This document shows, one piece after another, positions 5,690 to 12,483 of a stretch of 32,951 nt of DNA (its first letter is position 1; every line of letters starts with the position of its first letter). A program made the position numbers and the translations under genes. The DNA lies in NCBI GenBank assembly GCA_937888485.1, contig CALAQQ010000275.1, positions 1 to 32,951 of the forward strand, read 5' to 3'. This stretch comes from an uncultured Clostridia bacterium. GTDB lineage: Bacteria; Bacillota; Clostridia; Oscillospirales; Acutalibacteraceae. The notes under the pieces are model-generated. The model was given only the letters and a program-made list of their open reading frames with translations. It was not told the DNA's origin and made no database searches.

Positions 5690-6613
5690 ATGAAGAATTC
5701 AAACGACTCTCTTATTCTCGGTATTGACCACGGATACGGGAATATCAAAACAGCAAACAAGACTTTTGGAACGGGTGTTTATGTGAGCGACACCGAGCCT
5801 GCTTTCAAAGACAATTTGCTTACGTGGAACGGTAAATATTACACAATCGGTGAAGGTCACAAGGAGTTCGTTGCCGACAAAATACAGGATATGGATTACT
5901 ATGTTCTGACCTTGGCAGCTGTCGCTTACGAGCTTCGTGCACGTGGACTGCGTGAGGCTAAAGTTCACTTGGCGGCAGGTCTTCCTCTGACCTGGCTCAC
6001 TGCACAGAAGGAAGCTTTCCGCAGCTACCTTTTGCAGAACAAAGAGGTTGAATTCAGCTTCAACGGCATTGACTACAGGGTCGAGTTTACGGGTGCGGAT
6101 ATTTTTCCGCAGGGGTTTGCCGCTATTGCGGACAGAATTCACGAATTCAGCGGAACAAATATGCTCTGCGATATCGGCAACGGTACGATGAACGTTATGC
6201 TTATCAATGAGAAGAAACCCGAAAACCGAAGATGCTTCACGGAGAAATTCGGCACTCAGCAATGCGTGATTCAGGCAAAAGAAGATATGATGCGCACTCA
6301 CCACGCAACGGTTGACGAATCGGTTATCACCCGTGTGCTTCGTTTCGGCAAAGCGGATATTGCGGATGAATTTCTTGAAACGATTACGAAATCCGCAAAG
6401 AACTATGTTGCCGAGATCTTCCGCAATCTTCGCGAACACGGCTACGACCCGAGAATGATGCGACTGACGGTTGTGGGCGGTGGCGGATGCCTGATTAAGA
6501 ATTTTGCCGACTGCGACAAATCACGAATTACCGTTATTGATGATATCCGTGCAACCGCAAAGGGTTATGAACGGCTTGCAACGAGGCAACGAAAAAGAAG
6601 TGGCAACAAATGA
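5690..6613 (+). CDS. ParM/StbA-like actin family protein
   Basis: 307 aa actin-fold ATPase that forms filaments to segregate plasmids or related elements. Visible motifs: GIDHGYGNIKTA (phosphate-1 loop) near residue 11, MLCDIGNGTMNVM (phosphate-2 loop) near 160, and VVGGGGCLIKNF (adenosine motif) near 262. Strong AAAGGAG ahead of the ATG. Its stop overlaps the start of the next gene (ATGA), as in parM-parR pairs. No classical ParR iterons are recognised upstream; candidate repeats lie downstream at 6871-6933. Presence in an apparently integrated element suggests an excised circular stage that is stabilised, or descent from a plasmid. Confidence 0.82.
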   Translation: MKNSNDSLILGIDHGYGNIKTANKTFGTGVYVSDTEPAFKDNLLTWNGKYYTIGEGHKEFVADKIQDMDYYVLTLAAVAYELRARGLREAKVHLAAGLPLTWLTAQKEAFRSYLLQNKEVEFSFNGIDYRVEFTGADIFPQGFAAIADRIHEFSGTNMLCDIGNGTMNVMLINEKKPENRRCFTEKFGTQQCVIQAKEDMMRTHHATVDESVITRVLRFGKADIADEFLETITKSAKNYVAEIFRNLREHGYDPRMMRLTVVGGGGCLIKNFADCDKSRITVIDDIRATAKGYERLATRQRKRSGNK

Positions 6614-6870
6614 ATATCAAGAAAATATCCGTGCGATTTAACCTTGATAAAGAAGCTGACAGCAAAGCTTGGCACTATCTTCGCTCTGTCAAAGGTCAGT
6701 CATACACTGAAACAGTAATCAATGCTCTGTTGAATCACGACCTGGCTGACCTCATTGAAGAAAAATTTGTCGGTATGAAACTTCAGGCACCACCCGAAGA
6801 AAAACAAATAAGCGAGATTGAACAAGAGGAAAATGATGATATCATCTTCAATTTTCTCGACAGCTTTTAG
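6610..6870 (+). CDS. Small ParR-like / ribbon-helix-helix adaptor
   Basis: 86 aa beginning MNIKKISVRFNLDKEADSKAWHYL, with a beta-strand plus two-helix pattern (RSVKGQSYTETVINALLNH) typical of ribbon-helix-helix DNA-binding proteins, and an acidic tail (EIEQEENDDIIFNFLDSF). The ATGA overlap with the actin gene indicates translational coupling. By analogy with ParMR and Alp systems it should bind a centromere and connect it to the filament through the acidic C-terminus. No direct family match that I can name. Confidence 0.6.
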   Translation: MNIKKISVRFNLDKEADSKAWHYLRSVKGQSYTETVINALLNHDLADLIEEKFVGMKLQAPPEEKQISEIEQEENDDIIFNFLDSF

Positions 6871-6933
6871 TGACGGCATTTTTGCCGTCACTTTTGTTAT
6901 GCCGAAAAAACTATGACGGCACTTTTGCCGTCA
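6871..6933. repeat. Two near-identical TGACGGCA / TGCCGTCA hairpins
   Basis: Copy 1 at 6871-6890 and copy 2 at 6914-6933 share perfect 8-bp arms and differ by one loop base (TTTT versus CTTT). Copy 1 is followed by CACTTTTGTT and could terminate the parM operon. Two copies 43 bp apart directly after the adaptor gene also fit a small centromere or operator. Confidence 0.6.
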
Positions 6934-6941
6934 ACCCGAAA

Positions 6942-6982
6942 CGGACTGTTTTGATAACCGCCCTCCTAAACGAAACAGTCCG
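6942..6982. repeat. 10-bp inverted repeat with 21-nt loop
   Basis: CGGACTGTTT (6942-6951) and AAACAGTCCG (6973-6982) are perfect complements around a 21-nt spacer in the gap between the partition and mobilization genes. Could belong to the transfer origin region or a regulatory structure. Confidence 0.45.
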
Positions 6983-7034
6983 CTTCATTTTGAGAAACGG
7001 ATAAATCCGAAAAATATCTGTTTCTTCAGTCTTA

Positions 7035-7081
7035 GCAAGCATTGGATTTATTGTAATAAATCCGCTTGCGGGGTAAACCCC
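7035..7081 (+). other. oriT: Candidate origin of transfer (oriT)
   Basis: GCAAGC (7035-7040), 3 unpaired bases, GGATTTATT, 2-nt turn, AATAAATCC and GCTTGC (7064-7069): a 15-bp interrupted inverted repeat. It is followed at once by GGGGTAAACCCC. An inverted repeat flanked by a nick-like GCTTGCGGGG stretch immediately upstream of mobC and the relaxase gene is the usual place and shape of oriT for MOBP relaxases. The nick position is not known. Confidence 0.5.
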
Positions 7082-7110
7082 GAGAATCAAAAAAGAAAGG
7101 AATGAACATT

Positions 7111-7440
7111 ATGCAGAAAAGAATCCACCGAGTAACCGTTTGCCTTACAGAAGAAGAACACCTCAGGCTCAATGAGATGTGTAAGGCAACCGGACTCACA
7201 ATGTCAAAGCTGATAAGATTTCTGCTCAGCGGCTATTTACCTGCACAGGCTCCTCCTGCCGAGTATGCTGTGCTGATAAAAGAACTGCGTGCAGTCGGCA
7301 ACAATCTTAATCAGCTTGCAAGAATCGTCCATTCGGGCGGTTATCTGAATACTGCCGAGCTTGAGAAAGCTTGCAAAAAATTCAATGAGGTTTCGGAAAA
7401 GGTTGACGAAGCCTTTGCACCCAAAAGAGCATGGCAGTAA
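7111..7440 (+). CDS. mobC: MobC-like mobilization accessory protein
   Basis: 109 aa. N-terminal ribbon-helix-helix (RVTVCLTEEEHLRLNEMCKA, then TGLTMSKLIRFLL) followed by the MobC signature LIKELRAVGNNLNQLARIVH. Such proteins bind oriT and help the relaxase form the relaxosome. Start chosen at 7111 because AAAGGA sits 9 nt upstream; another ATG at 7102 is too close to that site. The last 10 nt overlap the relaxase gene start, so the two are translationally coupled. Immediately downstream of the candidate oriT. Confidence 0.85.
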   Translation: MQKRIHRVTVCLTEEEHLRLNEMCKATGLTMSKLIRFLLSGYLPAQAPPAEYAVLIKELRAVGNNLNQLARIVHSGGYLNTAELEKACKKFNEVSEKVDEAFAPKRAWQ

Positions 7441-8708
7441 CTAAAATATTCCCCATAAAAGGCAGGATTGGCAAATGTATCAACTATGTAATGAATCCCG
7501 AAAAGACAGTTGAAGCTGACGGGTGGAGTTATGTTGACGGCATCAACGTAACTCCCGAAACAGCTGAGAAAAATATGATGTCCGTAAAACGTCGCTACGA
7601 TAAGGAGGACGGGATAATGGCTTATCACGTAATTCAGTCTTTTGCACCCGGTGAGGTTACACCCGAAGTCGCACACGAAATCGGAATGAAGCTTGCCGAG
7701 AGAATGTGGGGCGAGAGGTTTGAAGTTGTTGTTTCAACTCACCTTGACCACGAGCATATCCACAACCACTTTGTTTTTAACTCCGTATCGTTTGTTGACG
7801 GGAAGAAGTATAACGACAATAAACGGAATCTTTACAGATTGCGTGAGGTATCCGATGAACTTTGCAAGGAATACAAACTGTCGGTTGTTATGAATCCGAA
7901 AAAGTCAAGAGGTATTCCGTATAACGAGTATATGAACGAAAAGAATATGAAGCTTACAAAGAATGCGATTATCAAAACCGAGATTGACGAAACGATACTC
8001 ACATCAATAAGCCGAAAGGACTTTTTCAATCAGATGAAAAAGAAGGGATACACCTTTAATTTCACAAGCCGATACTCAACGGTTTATCACCCTGCGTTCA
8101 AAAGACCGACAAGGCTTCTGACTCTCGGTGATGACTATGTTCCCGTGAATCTGATAAAACGCATTGACGAAAGCTGGCGCAGATACCCTGTTAATCTTCC
8201 GCCGCAGGATAACCTCTACAGAATGTATATCGGTGACGAGCCGACAGTCGGTTATGCACAGACCTATGTGCGGTTTATAACCATTGTTGAAGCGGTGAGG
8301 AAAAGACCGGATAACAACAGAGTTGCGGTTAAATACCTTGCCGATGAAATACGCAAGCTTAACAGGCTCGTTGAACAGCAAAACCTTTTGTGCGGTAACG
8401 ATATTGAAACCCCAGAACAGCTTGAAGCCTACAAGCAAGGCTGTAAGGATGAGATTGCAGAGTTAAGTGAGGCGAGAAATATTCTGCGAAGCAAGCTGAA
8501 AACTGCTCAGAACCACGGTGATGAAAATGAAGAGCGAGAGCTGAAAGGGTATATTTCAGATCTTACCGGAAGGATGAAAATACTGAGAAAAAATATTACC
8601 GTTTGCGAAAGGATTGAACAGAAGAAGCCTGAAATCGACGAGAAGCTTCAGGACATCAAAGAAATTTACCAACCAACCAGAAATAAAAATTATGAAAGGA
8701 GCCGTTAA
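7431..8708 (+). CDS. Relaxase / mobilization nuclease (MOBP type)
   Basis: 425 aa. Nicks oriT and pilots the DNA strand through a helper conjugation channel. The N-terminal domain has the candidate catalytic Tyr19 in CINYVMNPEKT, the YHVIQSFAPGE strand, and the metal-binding HUH-type motif around HLDHEHIHNHFVF (His107, 109, 111, 113). The C-terminal half is charged and probably coiled coil (CKDEIAELSEARNILRSKLK). Length is typical of short Firmicutes relaxases on mobilizable elements; no primase or helicase part is fused. One nucleotide separates its stop from the ParB-like gene start. Confidence 0.9.
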   Translation: MAVTKIFPIKGRIGKCINYVMNPEKTVEADGWSYVDGINVTPETAEKNMMSVKRRYDKEDGIMAYHVIQSFAPGEVTPEVAHEIGMKLAERMWGERFEVVVSTHLDHEHIHNHFVFNSVSFVDGKKYNDNKRNLYRLREVSDELCKEYKLSVVMNPKKSRGIPYNEYMNEKNMKLTKNAIIKTEIDETILTSISRKDFFNQMKKKGYTFNFTSRYSTVYHPAFKRPTRLLTLGDDYVPVNLIKRIDESWRRYPVNLPPQDNLYRMYIGDEPTVGYAQTYVRFITIVEAVRKRPDNNRVAVKYLADEIRKLNRLVEQQNLLCGNDIETPEQLEAYKQGCKDEIAELSEARNILRSKLKTAQNHGDENEERELKGYISDLTGRMKILRKNITVCERIEQKKPEIDEKLQDIKEIYQPTRNKNYERSR

Positions 8709-8709
8709 T

Positions 8710-9570
8710 ATGGCAAACAGAAAATTAAAATCTGCGGTTAACATACCGCTTGAAAAAATCCGTCCCTTTGAGGGACACCCCTACAAGGTTATTGATAACG
8801 AGGAGATGAACACCCTGATTGAAAGCATACAGGAGCAGGGCATTCTCTCACCGCTTATCGTAAGACCGCTTGAAAATACAGAGGATGAATACGAGCTTAT
8901 CTCGGGACACCGCAGACTGAGGGCAGCACAGAAGGCAGGGGCAAAAAATGTTCCTGTCTTTATTTATGCCGTCAGCCGTGATGAAGCCGCAATAATGCTC
9001 GTGGACAGCAACCTGCACAGAGAACATATCTTGCCTTCTGAAAAAGCTTTTGCTTATAAGCTTAAGTTGGAGGCTCTTAAACATCAAGGTAAAACTTCGT
9101 GCCAACTTGGCACGAAGTTGAGAACAGATGAAGAAATAGCAGAAGACACAAACGATAGTGCAAGACAAGTACAGCGCTATATCCGTCTGACATATCTCAT
9201 CCCCGAGCTGCTTGACCTTGTTGACGAGGGCAGAATTGCTCTCACTCCTGCAGTTGAGCTGTCTTACCTTACCGAAGAACAGCAGTATTCTCTGCTTGGA
9301 ACGATTGAGGTCGAGGACAGAACACCGTCACTTTCGCAGGCAGTCCGCTTCAAAAAGCTCAGTCAGGCAGGTCAGCTGACCGATGAACTCATCGACTCGA
9401 TAATGCAGGAAGAAAAGGCAAATCAGCGTGAAATGTTCCGCATGCCGATGGAACGTTTGCAGAAAGCATTGCCCGATTTGAAGCCGAGTCAGGTTGAGGA
9501 TTTCATCATCAAAGCCATTGTTTACTATCAGAAACACTTGAACAGAGGAAAGGACAAGGGTGCGAGATAA
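8710..9570 (+). CDS. ParB/Spo0J-family protein
   Basis: 286 aa. The N-terminal ParB/Srx-like nucleotide-binding domain is clear: IPLEKIRPFEGHPYKV, IQEQGILSPLIVRP, then ELISGHRRLRAAQKAG, followed by the HTH region with ILPSEKAFAYKLKLEAL and ARQVQRYIRLTYLIPELLDL. Start at 8710 selected for AAAGGAG 8 nt upstream. No ParA partner is visible in the element; stand-alone ParB-like proteins are frequent next to relaxases in Clostridia and may act as transfer or copy regulators. A perfect 27-bp palindrome lies within the gene at 9093-9119. Confidence 0.85.
   Translation: MANRKLKSAVNIPLEKIRPFEGHPYKVIDNEEMNTLIESIQEQGILSPLIVRPLENTEDEYELISGHRRLRAAQKAGAKNVPVFIYAVSRDEAAIMLVDSNLHREHILPSEKAFAYKLKLEALKHQGKTSCQLGTKLRTDEEIAEDTNDSARQVQRYIRLTYLIPELLDLVDEGRIALTPAVELSYLTEEQQYSLLGTIEVEDRTPSLSQAVRFKKLSQAGQLTDELIDSIMQEEKANQREMFRMPMERLQKALPDLKPSQVEDFIIKAIVYYQKHLNRGKDKGAR
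9093..9119. repeat. 27-bp perfect palindrome inside the ParB-like gene
   Basis: Arms AACTTCGTGCCAA (9093-9105) and TTGGCACGAAGTT (9107-9119) are exact complements about a single central C. It encodes TSCQLGTKL between the ParB box and the HTH region. Such length and perfection inside a coding region is unlikely by chance and is suggestive of a protein-binding site or stem-loop. Confidence 0.6.
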
Positions 9571-9597
9571 TCCGCACATTTGTAAAGGAGGTTTGTA

Positions 9598-9798
9598 ATG
9601 AGTAATATTGATATAAATAAAATAAGCGATGACCCCGAATACTGTTTTGCGGCTTTGAAGCTCATTGAGCAGTTATTCAGGGACGGCAAAATACCGGAAT
9701 ATATGTTTCACAATATTCTGAAAGACTATGCGGATATTGTGGACGAAAGCAAGTTCATCAAAGGAAATCACAATCAGACAAAGGAGGACACAATATGA
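9598..9798 (+). CDS. Small 66-aa element protein, unknown function
   Basis: Preceded by AAAGGAGG and overlapping the recombinase start by ATGA, so it is certainly placed as a translated gene. The sequence (MSNIDINKISDDPEYCFAAL and onward) is predicted largely helical, soluble and acidic, with no Cys motif or membrane segment. I do not recognise a family. Small genes coupled to a serine recombinase are candidates for recombination directionality factors, but nothing in the sequence proves this. Confidence 0.7.
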   Translation: MSNIDINKISDDPEYCFAALKLIEQLFRDGKIPEYMFHNILKDYADIVDESKFIKGNHNQTKEDTI

Positions 9799-11534
9799 TA
9801 AATTCAGATTTCGGAAAGCGACGGGTAGTAATCTATGCCCGAGTTTCCACAGACCACAAAGAGCAGCTGTCGGCGCTTGAAAATCAGCTGGATTGGTATG
9901 AGCCGATTCTCAAGGCAAGACCCGAATGGGAGCTCGTTGACAGGTATATTGACGAGGGTATCACGGGCACATCCGCCGAGAAAAGACCGCAGTTTATGAA
10001 AATGATAAGGGATGCCAAGAAAAAGAAGTTCGATTTGATTATCACCCGTGAGGTTTCCCGTTTTGCCCGTAACACGGTTGACACCCTGCAGTACACCCGT
10101 GAACTTAAGGCGATGGGCGTTGAGGTTTTCTTCATAAACGATAACATCAAAACCTTTGACGGTGACGGCGAATTGCGACTGACGATTATGGCAACCCTTG
10201 CGCAGGACGAAAGCCGAAAAACATCGGTGAGAGTTAAAAGCGGTCAGCAGACATCAATGGAGAACGGTGTGTTCTACGGCAACGGCACCATTCTCGGCTA
10301 CAGGCGAGTTGAAAAACTGCTTGAAAACAACAAAAAGCACGTGGACTTTTTCATCGACCCCGTGCAGGCTGAAACGGTAAAGCTGATTTATGAAATGTAT
10401 CTTGAAGGTCACGGACTTATGCAGATAAAGAATGAGCTTGAACGCAGAGGCTACAAAACCGCAACGGGTAAAAGCAGGTGGTATGAAACGGTCATATCCA
10501 ACGTTCTGAAAAACTCGTTTTACTGCGGTATCATCACCTACCACAAGGAATATACGCCCGATTACCTGACACAGAAAAAGGTCAAAAACTACGGTGAAAT
10601 CGACCTTGTGCAGGTCAAGGGCAGACACGAGCCGATTGTATCGGTAGAAGATTACGAAAGGGTGCGAGCAATTATGGCAAGCAAAACAGCTCAATGCAAA
10701 ATGAACGCAAAGAAAAGAAGTCTGATGATTGGCAGAAGACCGAGAACTACCGTATGGGGTAAGCTGCTCATCTGCGAATGCGGTCACAAGTTCAACACAA
10801 GGAACTGGTACAGAACGGCAACACAGTCAAACATCGGTTATCAGTGCTACGATTCCGTGCGGACAGGCTCTTATGAAAGCAGAAAAAGGAAGGGGTTGCC
10901 GCTTGAGGGTATCTGCCGTACCCCGATGATACCCGAATGGAAGCTGCAGTTGATGGCAAACCACATCTTCCGCAACTATCTTATGCAAAGGGACAAGGTG
11001 CTGGCGCTTGCCAACTCGATGCTCGAAGCTCACATCGGCGACACGGGTGAAACAGTCGATTACGAAGAGATTATTGAGCAGAAGAAACGGCAGCTCGCAA
11101 AGCACAACCGAAAGCTCGACAACTATATCGAAATGAGGGCGGAGGGTGATATTGACAAGGACTCGTTCACCCAAAAAACATCGGAGCTCAGAGCCGAAAT
11201 AAGAAAGCTGAGTGACGAGATTGAAGCACTTGAAGATAAGCAGAACGACGAGCCTGAAATTGTGGACTACAAAGAAAAGCTGACGGTGCTTCAATATGCC
11301 CTTGTGCAGTACACAAATCCCGATGAAAACGACATACCCGAAAGCATAATTGAAGCCTTTGTTGAGAAGATTGTTGCAAAGAAAGACGGCTTTGATTGGT
11401 ACCTGAGATTTGACGGCGACCCGAACGATCCGCTTCACCTGAAAACCGAGGGCAGAAGGCGCCAAAACAGCTCTGTATCAACGGTTGGGGGACACCTCCC
11501 AACCACTCCTTTCGGAGACGCAGGCAGCTATTAA
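9795..11534 (+). CDS. Large serine recombinase (integrase) of the element
   Basis: 579 aa. The resolvase-type catalytic domain has Ser18 in VVIYARVSTDHKEQ and the arginine segment ITREVSRFARN; next come the recombinase domain (GYRRVEKLLENN, LMQIKNELERRGY) and a zinc-ribbon with CECGHKF and later Cys residues (YQCYD, GICRTP). Residues about 440-490 form a long coiled coil (KRQLAKHNRKLDNYIEMRAE, then KLSDEIEALEDK), as in serine integrases that control directionality. Catalyses site-specific integration and excision of the element. The last codons run through an inverted repeat (11483-11504) and may read into attachment DNA. Confidence 0.92.
   Translation: MINSDFGKRRVVIYARVSTDHKEQLSALENQLDWYEPILKARPEWELVDRYIDEGITGTSAEKRPQFMKMIRDAKKKKFDLIITREVSRFARNTVDTLQYTRELKAMGVEVFFINDNIKTFDGDGELRLTIMATLAQDESRKTSVRVKSGQQTSMENGVFYGNGTILGYRRVEKLLENNKKHVDFFIDPVQAETVKLIYEMYLEGHGLMQIKNELERRGYKTATGKSRWYETVISNVLKNSFYCGIITYHKEYTPDYLTQKKVKNYGEIDLVQVKGRHEPIVSVEDYERVRAIMASKTAQCKMNAKKRSLMIGRRPRTTVWGKLLICECGHKFNTRNWYRTATQSNIGYQCYDSVRTGSYESRKRKGLPLEGICRTPMIPEWKLQLMANHIFRNYLMQRDKVLALANSMLEAHIGDTGETVDYEEIIEQKKRQLAKHNRKLDNYIEMRAEGDIDKDSFTQKTSELRAEIRKLSDEIEALEDKQNDEPEIVDYKEKLTVLQYALVQYTNPDENDIPESIIEAFVEKIVAKKDGFDWYLRFDGDPNDPLHLKTEGRRRQNSSVSTVGGHLPTTPFGDAGSY
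11483..11504. repeat. Hairpin at the 3' end of the recombinase gene, possible att-side structure
   Basis: GGTTGGGGG and CCTCCCAACC pair over 9 positions (one G-T) with an ACAC loop, within the last 52 bp of the integrase gene. It may belong to the right attachment site or be a recombinase-binding arm; no second copy was found at the left end. Confidence 0.35.
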
Positions 11535-11581
11535 GGATATGTAATCTTTTAGTATAATTTTATATATTGAGTTATAAACCG

Positions 11582-11612
11582 ACTCCCTCTGCTATGAAAC
11601 GGCAGAGGGAGT
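11582..11612 (+). terminator. Intrinsic terminator after the recombinase gene
   Basis: ACTCCCTCTGC / GCAGAGGGAGT, 11 bp, 9-nt loop, followed by TTATGTTTCTT. Nearly the same hairpin recurs at 12435-12469. Confidence 0.75.
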
Positions 11613-11621
11613 TTATGTTTC

Positions 11622-11650
11622 TTGACTTTGAGTGTACCTTATTTTATAAT
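11622..11650 (+). promoter_or_regulatory. SigA promoter of the YczE-type gene
   Basis: TTGACT, 17 nt, TATAAT, about 85 nt upstream of the start codon. Confidence 0.75.
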
Positions 11651-11733
11651 AAAAATAAAGATAAAATTTGGTGAATATCTATGTTAATTGATTTTCAGAG
11701 TGATTTGTTTCACGCATTTTCAGGATGTGCATT

Positions 11734-12417
11734 ATGAAGAAGAGAACTTTTTATACGGAAATTTCATATGTTTTGGGACTTATAATTATGGCTTTTGGCA
11801 CTGCATTTACAGAAAAGGCTGACTTTGGCATGTCGATGGTGGTAGCGCCCGCATATATAATACATTTGAAAGTGTCGGAGTTTCTGCCGTGGTTTACATT
11901 TGGCGTGTCTGAATATATGTTTCAAGGCTTTTTGATACTTTTAACCATCGTGGTTGTGAGAAAATTCAAACTGTCCTATTTGTTTTCTTTTGTAACGGCA
12001 GTGATTTACGGAACACTGCTTGACGGTGCAATGGTGCTGATTTCATCTTTACCCGAAAATACAATTGTGCTCAGAATAATATGGTATATTCTCGGCATTT
12101 TATTATGCACATTTGCGGTTTCTCTTTTCTTTCACACCTATATTTCTCCCGAAGCCTATGAGCTGATTGTGAAAGAGATTGCATCAGAATTCAAACTCAA
12201 CATAAACAAGGTGAAAACAGTCTATGATTATACAAGTGTTGTGCTTGGAATTATAATGTCTTTTGCGTTTTTCGGCTTTGGTGTATTCAGAGGCATAGAC
12301 ATCGGTACAATACTCTGCGCAATTGTCAACGGATTTTTAATCGGCAGATTTTCAAAGCTTCTCGAAAAGCACTTCGAATTCAAAAACAAATTCAGAATTC
12401 AGAAGTATTTTGAATAA
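11734..12417 (+). CDS. YczE/YyaS/YitT-type integral membrane protein
   Basis: 227 aa with about five hydrophobic segments (ISYVLGLIIMAFGTAFTEKA, FQGFLILLTIVVV, LSYLFSFVTAVIYGTLLDGA, IIWYILGILLCTFAVSLFFH, SVVLGIIMSFAFFGFGVF). The KADFGMSMVVAPAYI segment and overall layout match the DUF6198/YczE family of putative membrane proteins, whose transport role is not settled. Start at 11734 chosen because AGGA lies at proper distance; an ATG at 11725 lacks a ribosome site. A monocistronic unit framed by two near-identical terminators, with its own strong promoter. Confidence 0.75.
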   Translation: MKKRTFYTEISYVLGLIIMAFGTAFTEKADFGMSMVVAPAYIIHLKVSEFLPWFTFGVSEYMFQGFLILLTIVVVRKFKLSYLFSFVTAVIYGTLLDGAMVLISSLPENTIVLRIIWYILGILLCTFAVSLFFHTYISPEAYELIVKEIASEFKLNINKVKTVYDYTSVVLGIIMSFAFFGFGVFRGIDIGTILCAIVNGFLIGRFSKLLEKHFEFKNKFRIQKYFE

Positions 12418-12434
12418 CTATTATAAATTATCTG

Positions 12435-12469
12435 AAAACTCCCTCTGTCAGAAAGGCAGAGGGAGTTTT
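12435..12469. terminator. Bidirectional intrinsic terminator
   Basis: AAAACTCCCTCTG / CAGAGGGAGTTTT, 13-bp stem, 9-nt loop, between convergent genes; the same core as the hairpin at 11582-11612. Confidence 0.8.
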
Positions 12470-12483
12470 GCGGTTTATATGAT

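Larger units (their letters stand above)
3546..11534. mobile_element. Integrative mobilizable element (about 8 kb), left end disrupted
   Basis: Contains a relaxase pair, candidate oriT, large serine recombinase and partition genes, with three cargo genes on the opposite strand. No replication initiator, no coupling protein and no conjugation channel are visible, so it would depend on a helper for transfer and on integration (or an unseen replicon) for maintenance. The right boundary is taken at the recombinase stop; the left boundary falls in the broken zone near 3540 and no matching att repeat was found there. Boundaries are therefore approximate. Confidence 0.65.

Noticed and set aside
5470..5727. 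85-aa plus-strand ORF ahead of parM
   Set aside because: Contains the GCCCCGC terminator hairpin and overlaps the parM start; low-complexity Phe-rich translation.
3546..11534. Prophage
   Set aside because: DUF5131 and the serine recombinase occur on phages, but there are no capsid, tail, terminase or lysis genes, while relaxase and MobC are present.
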